Shown here in pieces: positions 27,798 through 36,048 of a stretch of 64,000 nt of DNA. The stretch is from contig CALXUN010000006.1 of the NCBI GenBank assembly GCA_944391705.1, positions 1-64,000 of the forward strand. The letters run 5' to 3'. The notes under the pieces are model-generated. The model worked only from the letters and a program-made list of their open reading frames with translations, made no database searches and was not told where the DNA came from. The position numbers and the translations under genes are program-made. Origin of the DNA: an uncultured Alphaproteobacteria bacterium (GTDB lineage Bacteria > Pseudomonadota > Alphaproteobacteria > RF32 > CAG-239). Position 1 is the stretch's first letter; each line of letters begins with the position of its first letter.

Positions 27798-28661
27798 TTA
27801 CCATCTCAGGCCGGAAATAACATAATCCGGCCAGGCATCAAAATTCATGGCCAGATTACGGGCTTTTTCCACATCCGGAATATACCCTTCTCCCAACATA
27901 TTAACATGAACACCTTTGGAAATCAAGAGTGTGGAAGCGTTCAACAAAGTCCCGGACTTAATATCCGTGGCAAAATTATCGCCAATGCATAACAAACTTT
28001 TCGGCCGGTAAGAAAAACTTTCCAGGGCATAATCCAAAAATGCCGTATCCGGCTTGCCAAAAGTCAGAATTTTTCCGCCCATAACCGCATACTGCTCGGC
28101 CAAAGCCCCGGCACCTAAAGATATTTCCCCGTTGTAATAAGTCGACACATCATTTCCGACGCACAACAACGGCAGCCCCAAAGCAAAAGCGTGTTCTAAA
28201 GCCGGCATATATTTTTCCAGCATATCATTTTCATTTTCGGGCATGCCGGCAAACAAAAAATCAGCCTGTTGAAGGTTTCCGGCCTTTTGACACAATGTCC
28301 CGGCAAAAACTGCTTCCGCGGACGTATTACCCAAAGTATAATACTTAGGCCCCGGAAGACCGAGGCGGGTATAATCTTTAAGCCGGTAATGCAGCACTTC
28401 GCCGGCCGAAATAACAGATGATAAAAAAGCCAAATCCGAAGCGGAACCTTCAAGCAGCAACCCGATAATCGAATGCACTCTGAGCGGCGAGTTGGTCAAA
28501 ACAACAACTTCTTTTCCGGCTTCTGAACACTTATGCAACGCATGCAGAGCTTCCTTATTGACATTTTTCCCGTCATATAAAACCCCGTCAAAACCGCACA
28601 AAACCGCATCATGATTATCTATAATTTTGGATATGGCAACAATCGGCTTGATTATTTTCAT
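27798..28661 (-). CDS. HAD class IIA (NagD-like) protein with missing nucleophile
   Basis: A 287-residue protein of the TIGR01459-like HAD IIA group. Motif II is VVVLTNSPLR near 53-62 and motif III is TFGKPDTAF. Motif IV is LLCIGDNFATDIKSG. Motif I reads LCGFDGVLYDG: Gly23 stands where the nucleophilic Asp of the DxD pair belongs, and the DNA codon is GGT rather than GAT. The rest of the fold is intact, so the gene is under selection or only recently changed. It may bind a nucleotide or sugar phosphate without hydrolysis. It lies 58 bp downstream of the deacetylase-GtrA fusion. Confidence 0.78.
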   Translation of the reverse strand: MKIIKPIVAISKIIDNHDAVLCGFDGVLYDGKNVNKEALHALHKCSEAGKEVVVLTNSPLRVHSIIGLLLEGSASDLAFLSSVISAGEVLHYRLKDYTRLGLPGPKYYTLGNTSAEAVFAGTLCQKAGNLQQADFLFAGMPENENDMLEKYMPALEHAFALGLPLLCVGNDVSTYYNGEISLGAGALAEQYAVMGGKILTFGKPDTAFLDYALESFSYRPKSLLCIGDNFATDIKSGTLLNASTLLISKGVHVNMLGEGYIPDVEKARNLAMNFDAWPDYVISGLRW

Positions 28662-28719
28662 ATTTTTACCCGTTCCATAATATTCTTTTTCTTATAAGGA
28701 GAATATACCTCTCATCTCT

Positions 28720-29991
28720 TTATTTTTCTTTAATTTTTTTATAAAATGAAAAATATTTATGCAGTAAATAAGTCATAATAGTAGCAACAGTCAAATAAAT
28801 TGCCTGCGCCCACAACTCATAGATATGGCAAACTTCCACCAAAAATGTCAAAGCCGCACTGTTAAACAGAAACATCCATAAATACACCCCCCAGGACTTG
28901 CAGTACTCCTTTAAGAAATTTCCCCGGCTTTCGAAAACATAATACCGCATGGTAAAAATGGATATGTTAATCGTCACAATATTTTGCACCACCAGCGCCC
29001 ACAAATAAGGAAGACCGGCCGCCGCAAACAGCAAAGCAAAAATTCCGTATGCCAAAACCGTGTTAAAACCACCGACCAGCAAAAAGCGGATTTTCTGATT
29101 AAGCTTAAACCAGTGTTTCTCTAAAAATCTGTACAAAGCAACCGGCCACGGATACTTTGCCCCGAATTCAAAATTGCCCGGCACATTCCGGTCCAAAAGT
29201 GTTTCAAGTTCGGCCTTCCGCCACGGGGATAAAATATTTTGATCAAAAATATCCTCAGGGTGCTTTTCATCAATCTCCGGCAACCCGGGATGTATCATAA
29301 CTTCAACCGCATCAAAACCTTCCGGCACCGGCACCTTTTGAAACCTGTCTTTAGAAAGCTTGCAGGTATAAAGCATCGTATAAAAATACGTTTTGGAAGG
29401 ATATCCGTTCACGATATCCAGAAAACGCAACAAATAATATTTAACCGCGCCGCCATCGAAAAGAAAGCCCAGACCTTTGTTGTTTTTGGCCGTCAACAAA
29501 GCGCATTCTTTAACCGTGCGGATACGCCCGATATGATACTTTTCCGCCAGTTCCTTTACGGCGGCAAACACGGCCGGAATCATCTGCACATGACGGTGTC
29601 CATCGATATGGCGCAAATCCGCACCCATTTTCCGGGCTTTTAAAATTTGAGCCTCAATTTCTTTTTTTACCTGTTCCCGAAAAGCCTTATATCTAAAAAT
29701 CGAAAGCAGCAAAAGTTTAACAAATCCGTTTTTAAATTTTCCGTCTTTGCCGGTTAAAAGCGGAATTTCTTCGGCTTTAAGCGCCGGATATTCATTGGTT
29801 AAATTAATATGCAGCCCAAGCTCCAGATTCGGCATGGACTTGCTTGCCCGGACCGCCTCGCCTGCATATTTCTGATTAACCATCAGGCTGGCGGAATTTA
29901 ATATCCCTTCTTTATGCGCCCGACAGATTGCTTCATTGACACCGCGGCTTATACCGAAATCATCCGCATTAAAGATAATCCGTCCGGTCAT
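28720..29991 (-). CDS. YdjC/NaxD-like deacetylase fused to GtrA-like membrane domain
   Basis: Residues 1-285 are a YdjC-type carbohydrate deacetylase. NADDFG has metal-binding Asp10/Asp11, His61 lies in GLHINLT, His128/132/134 in HIDGHRHVQ, and His234 in VMIHPG. Residues about 300-418 are a GtrA domain with four hydrophobic helices and the RYYVF segment. Francisella NaxD, a YdjC-family enzyme, deacetylates undecaprenyl-phosphate-GalNAc, and GtrA-type proteins are thought to flip lipid-linked sugars. One polypeptide could therefore deacetylate and flip the carrier-linked amino sugar (inference). Stop and start are fused with the upstream GT2 gene as TAATG. Confidence 0.88.
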   Translation of the reverse strand: MTGRIIFNADDFGISRGVNEAICRAHKEGILNSASLMVNQKYAGEAVRASKSMPNLELGLHINLTNEYPALKAEEIPLLTGKDGKFKNGFVKLLLLSIFRYKAFREQVKKEIEAQILKARKMGADLRHIDGHRHVQMIPAVFAAVKELAEKYHIGRIRTVKECALLTAKNNKGLGFLFDGGAVKYYLLRFLDIVNGYPSKTYFYTMLYTCKLSKDRFQKVPVPEGFDAVEVMIHPGLPEIDEKHPEDIFDQNILSPWRKAELETLLDRNVPGNFEFGAKYPWPVALYRFLEKHWFKLNQKIRFLLVGGFNTVLAYGIFALLFAAAGLPYLWALVVQNIVTINISIFTMRYYVFESRGNFLKEYCKSWGVYLWMFLFNSAALTFLVEVCHIYELWAQAIYLTVATIMTYLLHKYFSFYKKIKEK

Positions 29992-30950
29992 TATTTTTTC
30001 TCTTTCTTGTTTTTATCATCTGCTTCAATGTAATCAGCCAGATAAAGCGGCCGTTTTTTTACTTCCATATGAATTTTGCCGATATACTCACCGATAATGC
30101 CGAGCGTAACCAGCTGTACCGCACCGATAAGCCCGACGGCAGCCACAATCGTGGCATAACCCGGCGTCGGATTGTGGCGGATATAGCGTTCAACCACCAC
30201 ATATAAAGCTAACAACCCGGAAAGAGCGCCGCCGGCCAACCCCAGATAAGTAGCCAGATGTAACGGCCGCACGGAAAACTGCGTGATACTGTTTATCGCC
30301 AATTGCAGGCTTTTGATAAAATTATATTTCGTCTTGCCGCTGAAACGTTCCGGCGCCACAAAATCAATGACGGTTACTTTGTCATTGGGCATAATCCAAC
30401 TCAACAACCCGCGAAACAAACGGTCTTGTTCATTAAAACCTTTCAAGAAATCAACATACTTACGGTCAATTAAACGAAAATCAGGCATACTTGCCGGAAT
30501 TTTGGTTTCCGAAAGCATGTTCAATATCCAATAAAAACTTTTGGCGCAAAATTTATAAAACCCGGAAGTTGCCACATTATCCACCCGCTTGGTCAGAACA
30601 ATCTCCGAACCGTTTTGCCAGGCCTTAACCATTTGCGGAATATAAACCGGCGGATGCTGCAAATCGGCATCCATAAAAATAACGGCATCGCCTTTGGCAT
30701 AATCCATACCGGCCGTCATGGCAATTTCATGGCCGAAATTACGCTTTAACTGCACGATTTTAACCCGTTTGTCTTTCTTTTGCAGCTTTTTAACTTCAGC
30801 CAGAGTTTTGTCTTTGCTGCCGTCATCAACAAACAAAATTTCAAACGCTGTGTCACTGACTTTTTTAAGTTCCTTATCCAGCTCTTTATAAAGTGCGGCG
30901 ATATTGCCCTCTTCATTATAAGCTGAAACGACAATACTGACTTTCTTCAT
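29991..30950 (-). CDS. Polyprenyl-phosphate glycosyltransferase (GT2, FlmF2/ArnC-like)
   Basis: This 319-residue enzyme has an N-terminal GT-A domain (VSIVVSAYNEEGNIAALY, FVDDGSKD, FMDADLQHPP) and two C-terminal membrane helices (about 235-260 and 268-292). That is the layout of DPM1/GtrB/ArnC-type transferases, which load a sugar from a nucleotide donor onto undecaprenyl phosphate at the inner membrane. In FlmF2 of Francisella the sugar is GalNAc; here it is unproven. It starts 11 bp after the ArnT-like gene and shares the TAATG junction with the deacetylase-GtrA fusion, so three steps of one pathway are encoded in order. Confidence 0.9.
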   Translation of the reverse strand: MKKVSIVVSAYNEEGNIAALYKELDKELKKVSDTAFEILFVDDGSKDKTLAEVKKLQKKDKRVKIVQLKRNFGHEIAMTAGMDYAKGDAVIFMDADLQHPPVYIPQMVKAWQNGSEIVLTKRVDNVATSGFYKFCAKSFYWILNMLSETKIPASMPDFRLIDRKYVDFLKGFNEQDRLFRGLLSWIMPNDKVTVIDFVAPERFSGKTKYNFIKSLQLAINSITQFSVRPLHLATYLGLAGGALSGLLALYVVVERYIRHNPTPGYATIVAAVGLIGAVQLVTLGIIGEYIGKIHMEVKKRPLYLADYIEADDKNKKEKK

Positions 30951-30961
30951 CGGCTTCTCCG

Positions 30962-32410
30962 TTACAAATTATAAAAACCGTAATAAATTGTTTTACGCTT
31001 AATCTTTCCGGCCGGATTAACAAATTCCAGCTCCAGTGTTTGCGGTTGGCTTGCATTTTTAAGTGTTTTGGCCGCACTTTCATATTCCCACTTGCCGGCC
31101 GCCACAATCAGCGCACCCGATTCTTCAAAATCTTTGGCATCAAACCACGGGTTTTTCCTAATATCGCCCCAAATAACCGGCTTCGGCCTGGAAGGTGCAA
31201 ACAAGGCAACATTATCCGTCCACCAGACATCGCCGGCCACATATTTAAACGGTTTGCCGCCGGCAGCCTTGTGCCAGATTTCTTCCATCTGTGCACCATA
31301 TGCCGGTGCATCCATATGCAGCTTGTCGCTTTTATTAAAAATAATCACACAAGTCAAGGCAACCGCCATCAGTCCCATAACGATGTAAACCCCTTTATAC
31401 AAACGATGACGGACTTGTCCACCCAGCGCTTTCGGGAAAAAAGCAAATAAGAGGATACCGCTCATATAAAGAACCGGGAAACCCCACATATCTTTAAGCC
31501 TGACCCCGCCGATTAGGCTGAACAATACCATAATTAACAACGGCATCAATCCGTTAACAAGCAAAAAGTTTTTATCCGCAGCAGATAAAGCATTTTCTTC
31601 TTTCGGAGCCTTATATGTTCCGATAAAATAGATTAAAAGCGTACCGAGGGAAAACAAAATCTGCGCACCGAAAAACTTTAACGGATAAACAATATGCCGC
31701 AACAGCGGAAATTCATCAAAACCGGCTTTGTTGCTGCGCCCGAGAAAATAATCCACGACATAAAAATCATGCCGGTAAAGCCACCATACATGCGGCAAAA
31801 CCACCAGGCAGCAGAAAACCGCCGTTAAATACGGCCCGAAAGTTTTAAATTTTTGCCGGGCATTTTTATCATAAAGCATATAAAACAGCATTGCCATCAA
31901 CAAAACGCCGCTGACATATTTGTTAAACAGGTTTAAGCCCGCAAATATACCGGTTAAAATCCAGTCGGAATATTTATCATCTTTCAAGGCACAGTGAAAA
32001 TAATATATTGTTGCCGGCCACAACGCAAGTGATACAACATTGACATTAAATTCCGGCGCGCTGAAACCGTAATAAATGACGCCTTCCAAAAGCATAACCG
32101 ACAAGACGGCCTTATCTTTTGCCAAAAAACGGCAGGCCAGTTTATAAATGTATATAAAACCCAAAAGAACGCAAAGCTGGCTTAAGGCATAAATTGCAAA
32201 ATGACTGTGCGCACCGAAAGTGTATGCCCAGTATGCCAGAAAACCCGAAAGCGGCGGATGCTTATTGGTACCCCAGTCACAATACTGTCCCCAGACGATA
32301 GCCTCAATGCTGTCCATCGGCAGACTTGTCCGCAAAAGAGGAAGCAAACTCCACACAAAAAAGTGGATAAATAAAAAAGCAGTCAACGGATATTGTTTTA
32401 AGATTTTCAT
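30962..32410 (-). CDS. ArnT/FlmK-like GT39/GT83 glycosyltransferase
   Basis: An integral membrane enzyme of about 482 residues with roughly ten hydrophobic helices, of the PMT/ArnT superfamily. The first periplasmic loop has the acidic MDSIEAIVWG and the signature NKHPPLSGF. The C-terminal 120 residues form a soluble periplasmic domain (VWWTDNVALFAPSRP). ArnT-type enzymes move a sugar from undecaprenyl phosphate to lipid A on the periplasmic face. I set the start at the ATG at 32410 with GAGGGT upstream; the longer frame to 32530 adds unlikely N-terminal sequence. First gene of the lipid A decoration operon. Confidence 0.85.
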   Translation of the reverse strand: MKILKQYPLTAFLFIHFFVWSLLPLLRTSLPMDSIEAIVWGQYCDWGTNKHPPLSGFLAYWAYTFGAHSHFAIYALSQLCVLLGFIYIYKLACRFLAKDKAVLSVMLLEGVIYYGFSAPEFNVNVVSLALWPATIYYFHCALKDDKYSDWILTGIFAGLNLFNKYVSGVLLMAMLFYMLYDKNARQKFKTFGPYLTAVFCCLVVLPHVWWLYRHDFYVVDYFLGRSNKAGFDEFPLLRHIVYPLKFFGAQILFSLGTLLIYFIGTYKAPKEENALSAADKNFLLVNGLMPLLIMVLFSLIGGVRLKDMWGFPVLYMSGILLFAFFPKALGGQVRHRLYKGVYIVMGLMAVALTCVIIFNKSDKLHMDAPAYGAQMEEIWHKAAGGKPFKYVAGDVWWTDNVALFAPSRPKPVIWGDIRKNPWFDAKDFEESGALIVAAGKWEYESAAKTLKNASQPQTLELEFVNPAGKIKRKTIYYGFYNL

Positions 32411-32564
32411 GAGACCCTCGTAACTTATAAACATCAAGCAAGTTAATGTATCATGACAATTCTTAAACACGCTGTCAAATACAAGCCGTACTCTTTCCAC
32501 TTCTTTTTGAGACTGATTTGATTTTAACAAATCTTAAAAAACTTCAGTTATATACAATGAAACA

Positions 32565-34076
32565 TCAGCGTGACTGAAACAATGTTTCCTGAATGGCTTG
32601 CTGTACTGTCGGATTGCTGTTTTCCTGAACAGGCGCCTTGCTTTCAGGCTTTGCTGCTGCCTGGGCATATTGTTCAATGCCTCTTTTTTGCTGAATTTTT
32701 TTAAGTGTTTCATGTAACTTTTTCTGCTCTTGCGGTGTTCGGATACCGTCTTTATCGATTTTTTTCACCTGTTTAAACAATTTTTTAAGTTTCCGCGTCG
32801 CCTGTCGCACATTTTCCGCTCCATTGACAACCGATTCCAAAAAACGCTGAACGTTAGATTTTCCATTATGTTCCTGATCATAATTCCGTTGCTGAATTCC
32901 TTTCCCCAACACTACATCTTTTTTATTTTTCAAAGCTCCCCGCAAATCGCCAAAAGCCGTATTGGCAAAAAGCATGTCCCATTTTTTATGATATTCCTGA
33001 CGGTTAGTGTGGTTTTCAAATTTTGCACCGGCCTGTTTCCAACCCAATTCTCCGATTTCTTCAAAATAAGCATTCTCTTTTGCCTGCTTCATATATCCGG
33101 TTTCCGGAAAGTTATTACATTCCAGCCACCCTTCATACACAGCCACGCCTAATCGTTGTTCGACATCCGGAGAATTCGGATTTTCTTTAAGCCAATTTTT
33201 AAATTCGGATAAATCGCCGGCATGAAAACCTTGAATATCATCAATATTTCCGCTTTGCCTATAATTATCATAACCAAGTTTGACTTCGGCCATAGTCGCC
33301 TTAATTTCCGAAAACATATCTAACAAAGCAGCTTGTTCATAAGTCAAGGTACTTTGCATCATGGCCCCCGAATAATGGTCGGCACGATGAGAAGTTTCAT
33401 GTGCAATTGTCGATATCAGCTCTTTTTTATCAGATAATGTATTAAACCTATCCAAAGCATCCACAAACGCCATACCGTCTATCTTACCGTCATCAATTAA
33501 CTCTTTACCTTGTCTTGAAAATTCCTGCAAAGACATATCCGTATAAACAATTTCCATTTTGTTTGATGCCGGATAAAAGCCGCCTAAAGAGCCGCCTTCA
33601 GCCAAATCTTCAACCGTATTGACATTAACTTTTTCATATTCGGTTTTTTTAGAATAGGCCTGACGATTTTCAAGTTCTTCAGATCTCTCAAATTTATGGC
33701 CGTTAAGTTCTGATTGTTCAAACTGAAAACTTGTTCCGTCTTTGCCGATGATAGAAAGAATATCATCTTGCCATGACAATGTAATTTCAGATATCCGTCT
33801 TTCCAAGTCGGCTTGAGTTTCCTTTGAAGACTTTTGATTTAGAATAGGTGTAGCATCAAAAGTTGTTCCATCATTTCTTTGCACATCCGAAGATGCAAGC
33901 ACTTCAACTTTAGGATTGGCTTTATCTTGCTCCTGCGGCATATTTTGCGCCGCGCCCGGCGCGCCCATAATCATCGTCGCCCCGGCTGCAACAGCAACCC
34001 TGCGTAGCTTTTCGACCGTTTTATCTGTAGCGGTATGTCCGCGCGGTACCCCTCTTAATTTATCAATATCAGACAT
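32565..34076 (-). CDS. HExxH putative metallopeptidase, otherwise unrecognised
   Basis: A 503-residue protein with a zincin-type site ISTIAHETSHRADH (His226, Glu227, His230). A plausible third ligand is Glu257 in MFSEIKATMAE. Before it, 60-200 is a mixed region without known motif. After it comes a helical region and then a very basic helix (about 405-460, RQATRKLKKLFKQVKKI). A weakly hydrophobic stretch lies at 27-44 but no clean signal peptide. The Gln-rich C-terminus ends in QETLFQSR. Such soluble HExxH proteins occur among secreted effectors and in housekeeping peptidases; neither is shown here. It is transcribed alone, between the ArnT-like operon and tRNA-Met. Confidence 0.65.
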   Translation of the reverse strand: MSDIDKLRGVPRGHTATDKTVEKLRRVAVAAGATMIMGAPGAAQNMPQEQDKANPKVEVLASSDVQRNDGTTFDATPILNQKSSKETQADLERRISEITLSWQDDILSIIGKDGTSFQFEQSELNGHKFERSEELENRQAYSKKTEYEKVNVNTVEDLAEGGSLGGFYPASNKMEIVYTDMSLQEFSRQGKELIDDGKIDGMAFVDALDRFNTLSDKKELISTIAHETSHRADHYSGAMMQSTLTYEQAALLDMFSEIKATMAEVKLGYDNYRQSGNIDDIQGFHAGDLSEFKNWLKENPNSPDVEQRLGVAVYEGWLECNNFPETGYMKQAKENAYFEEIGELGWKQAGAKFENHTNRQEYHKKWDMLFANTAFGDLRGALKNKKDVVLGKGIQQRNYDQEHNGKSNVQRFLESVVNGAENVRQATRKLKKLFKQVKKIDKDGIRTPQEQKKLHETLKKIQQKRGIEQYAQAAAKPESKAPVQENSNPTVQQAIQETLFQSR

Positions 34077-34148
34077 AGCGAAACACTCTGCAAAACAACA
34101 TTATTTTAATTAGTATACCACTACTTTCATTTTATCGCAATTTTTTTA

Positions 34149-34177
34149 TTGACATTAAAAACAATTAAGGTTAATAA
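34149..34177 (+). promoter_or_regulatory. Promoter of tRNA-Met
   Basis: A perfect -35 TTGACA (34149-34154) and -10 TAATAA (34172-34177) at 17-bp spacing. The start would be near 34184, nine bases before the mature tRNA 5' end. Confidence 0.75.
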
Positions 34178-34192
34178 GATACACAAATTTAT

Positions 34193-34269
34193 GGCGGGGT
34201 AGCTCAGTTGGTTAGAGCAGAGGAATCATAATCCTTGTGTCGAGAGTTCGAATCTCCCCCTCGCTACCA
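34193..34269 (+). tRNA. tRNA-Met(CAT), elongator type
   Basis: A 77-nt tRNA with encoded CCA. The acceptor GGCGGGG pairs with CCTCGCT, including G-T pairs. The anticodon stem GAGGA/TCCTT closes the loop ATCATAA with CAT at 34227-34229. The overall sequence matches proteobacterial elongator tRNA-Met rather than initiator (no unpaired C1-A72) or tRNA-Ile2. Confidence 0.93.
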
Positions 34270-34275
34270 AAAAAA

Positions 34276-34303
34276 CACCTTTCCTGGAAAGGTGCTTTTT
34301 TTT
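34276..34303 (+). terminator. Terminator after tRNA-Met
   Basis: CACCTTT (34276-34282) pairs with AAAGGTG (34288-34294), loop CCTGG, followed by C and eight T. Confidence 0.85.
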
Positions 34304-34462
34304 GCGTAAGAGGCGAGATGCGAACGGTGGAGTTCTTAAGCGGAAAGTTGGTGAAAACGAGCATTGAGCTTAGCAAATCGCTTAGCGAAATGCGATGTTT
34401 GAACCTTACGGCGCGAGGAGGACCCGCATGCGGGAGTGCCCAATCTCCCCTTACCACCACTT
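34304..34462. other. Unexplained structured segment between two terminators
   Basis: This 159-bp stretch is more GC-rich than typical spacers. It contains repeated GCTTAGC (near 34369 and 34379), the 12-bp palindrome CCCGCATGCGGG (34423-34434), and a tRNA-like 3' end (GGGAG...CTCCCC TTACCACCA) that does not fold as a tRNA. Open frames on both strands here are partly antisense to tRNA-Met and have no credible ribosome site. It could be a non-coding RNA, a decayed tRNA-linked element or a genomic repeat. Confidence 0.35.
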
Positions 34463-34488
34463 AAAAGCCTTGGATTTCCAAGGCTTTT
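34463..34488 (+). terminator. Perfect bidirectional hairpin terminator
   Basis: AAAAGCCTTGG (34463-34473) pairs perfectly with CCAAGGCTTTT (34478-34488) around the loop ATTT. It would end transcription of the unexplained segment. Confidence 0.8.
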
Positions 34489-34529
34489 ATATTACATAAA
34501 GAGAACGAAATTAAAACTAAAAAATGCTG

Positions 34530-34598
34530 TTTTGTGCAAATTTTGCCGAGTCGTTTTTATCAATCTGTATGGCTTTTGCACAAAAACATTGCACAAAA
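34530..34598. promoter_or_regulatory. Three copies of TTGCACAAAA upstream of ruvX
   Basis: The decamer occurs at 34576-34585 and 34589-34598 on the plus strand, and inverted at 34530-34539 (TTTTGTGCAA). The two direct copies are 13 bp apart. This fits an operator array just before ruvX (start 34625), but no cognate regulator is known. Confidence 0.5.
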
Positions 34599-34624
34599 TC
34601 TCTTTTTAAGATAAGCTCCGAAGC

Positions 34625-35083
34625 ATGGAACTAAAAGAATTTAAACAACAATTAAAATCTTATCAGGCGTTATTGGGCTTTGACTATGGTGAAAAACGCT
34701 TAGGTATTGCCGTATCAGATTTAATGCGCACGATTGCCACGCCGTATAAGATTATCGACCGCCGCACTTTTGGACAGGACTTGGCAGAAATTCAACGAAT
34801 TATCACCGAAAAAGAAATCGGCGGCATTATATATGGTCTGCCGCTGCAAATGAACGGCCAGGAAGGTGATATTGCCCGGCAAGTACGAACATTTGCCCAA
34901 AAAATTTATGAAAGTACCGGATTACCTTACGCTTTCTGGGACGAAAGGTTGTCATCATCTGCCGTTGAAAGTTTTTTAATCAAACAGGCCGATATGTCAC
35001 GCGCCAAACGTAAAAAAGTTCTGGATGCCTCTGCCGCCGCTTATATCTTGCAAGGCGCTCTGGATGCCTTAACAAGACTATAA
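34625..35083 (+). CDS. ruvX: Putative pre-16S rRNA nuclease YqgF/RuvX
   Basis: An RNase H-fold protein of 152 residues. GFDYGEKRLGIAVSD near 18-32 holds the first catalytic Asp, GGIIYGLPLQMNGQEG is the central signature, and WDERLSSSAVE plus LDASAAAYILQGALD supply the later acidic residues. It is needed for 16S rRNA 5' processing; the older name is Holliday junction resolvase-like. There is no strong ribosome site before the ATG, only CCGAAGC. It stands alone, convergent with kdsB, between a possible operator array and its own terminator. Confidence 0.92.
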   Translation: MELKEFKQQLKSYQALLGFDYGEKRLGIAVSDLMRTIATPYKIIDRRTFGQDLAEIQRIITEKEIGGIIYGLPLQMNGQEGDIARQVRTFAQKIYESTGLPYAFWDERLSSSAVESFLIKQADMSRAKRKKVLDASAAAYILQGALDALTRL

Positions 35084-35095
35084 CAAAAAGGGAAC

Positions 35096-35118
35096 CCGCC
35101 GGCCTAGCCGGTGGTTTT
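35096..35118 (+). terminator. Terminator of ruvX
   Basis: The 8-bp stem CCGCCGGC/GCCGGTGG with one G-T pair and the loop CTA is followed by TTTT. Confidence 0.7.
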
Positions 35119-35126
35119 CGGAGTAC

Positions 35127-35159
35127 AAAAAACGCCGGTTTGTGATACGCCGACGTTTT
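35127..35159 (-). terminator. Terminator of kdsB
   Basis: AAAACGCCGG and CCGACGTTTT form an imperfect stem just past the kdsB stop, with T-runs on either strand. It may work in both directions between the convergent genes. Confidence 0.55.
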
Positions 35160-35178
35160 AAGAAAGATATAAAATTAT

Positions 35179-35958
35179 TTATTTTATCCACGGTAAAGAA
35201 GCTTCCAAATCTTCAGGCGTATTAATATCGGCCGGCGCTTCTTTAACCAGCCTTATATCTTCAACCAACCGGGCACGGATAACCATACCGTTTTCAAGCG
35301 CACGTAATTGTTCTAAAGCCTCGCGTTTTTCCAAAACGCCCGTCGGCAAAGAAACCATTTTTTGCAATGAAGCCGCCTTAAATACATAAATACCGATATG
35401 GTGATATAAATCCTTAATCAGGCACTTTTCCGGATTACGCGTATAAGGAGCCGTTGCCCTGGTAAAATATAGGCAACGGGCTTCTTTTTCCCCGTCTTTT
35501 AAGCCCATAACGATTTTTACAATGTTCGGATTGTTTTTATCCTCTTCATTTTGAATCACCATGCCACAGGTGGCAATATCGCAATCGGTTCTTTGCACCA
35601 TTTCCACCAACGGCAGACACACGGCCGGATCTACATTTAAATTATCACCCTGGAAATCAACCACAATGTCGTATTTTTTACCTTCAGGGTCCAGAACTCT
35701 TAAAGCCGCGGCAATCCGGTCCGTACCGCTGGGTAGATTAGGATCGGTTAAAACTGCCGTTGCCCCAAACTTGTTACATTCGTCTACGATAGCCTGATCG
35801 CCGGCGGCAACGGCAATATCACTAACATTACCCAATGCATTTTTAACATTTTCATACACACGTTGTATCAACGTTTTGCCGTTAACTTCCAACAAAGGTT
35901 TATTTGGTAAACGGGTAGCTGCCAGCCGCACCGGCATTAACGTAATTACTCTGGTCAT
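35179..35958 (-). CDS. kdsB: 3-deoxy-manno-octulosonate cytidylyltransferase (CMP-Kdo synthetase)
   Basis: It activates Kdo with CTP before transfer to lipid A. The protein is 259 residues. The N-terminal nucleotide-binding motif is MPVRLAATRLPNKPLLEV, followed by the Asp-containing VDFQGDNLNVDP and the C-terminal VEDIRLVKEAPADINTPEDLE. I chose the ATG at 35958 with AAGGAA 8 bases upstream, rather than the longer frame to 36021. It works after kdsA (3761-4609) in the same pathway, but Kdo-8-P phosphatase is not identified here. The gene is monocistronic, flanked by terminators. Confidence 0.95.
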   Translation of the reverse strand: MTRVITLMPVRLAATRLPNKPLLEVNGKTLIQRVYENVKNALGNVSDIAVAAGDQAIVDECNKFGATAVLTDPNLPSGTDRIAAALRVLDPEGKKYDIVVDFQGDNLNVDPAVCLPLVEMVQRTDCDIATCGMVIQNEEDKNNPNIVKIVMGLKDGEKEARCLYFTRATAPYTRNPEKCLIKDLYHHIGIYVFKAASLQKMVSLPTGVLEKREALEQLRALENGMVIRARLVEDIRLVKEAPADINTPEDLEASLPWIK

Positions 35959-36048
35959 CACATATTTCCTTTTTCTTAAACCACAACCGGCTTTAAAGAG
36001 TATACATTCTTTTTTAAGCAAACAAGCTTTTTATACGGACTGTACACA

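Noticed and set aside
34212..34464. Open frames on both strands after tRNA-Met
   Set aside because: The minus-strand frame is antisense translation of the tRNA (GEIRTLDTRIMIP, a well-known artefact) and neither frame has a ribosome site.
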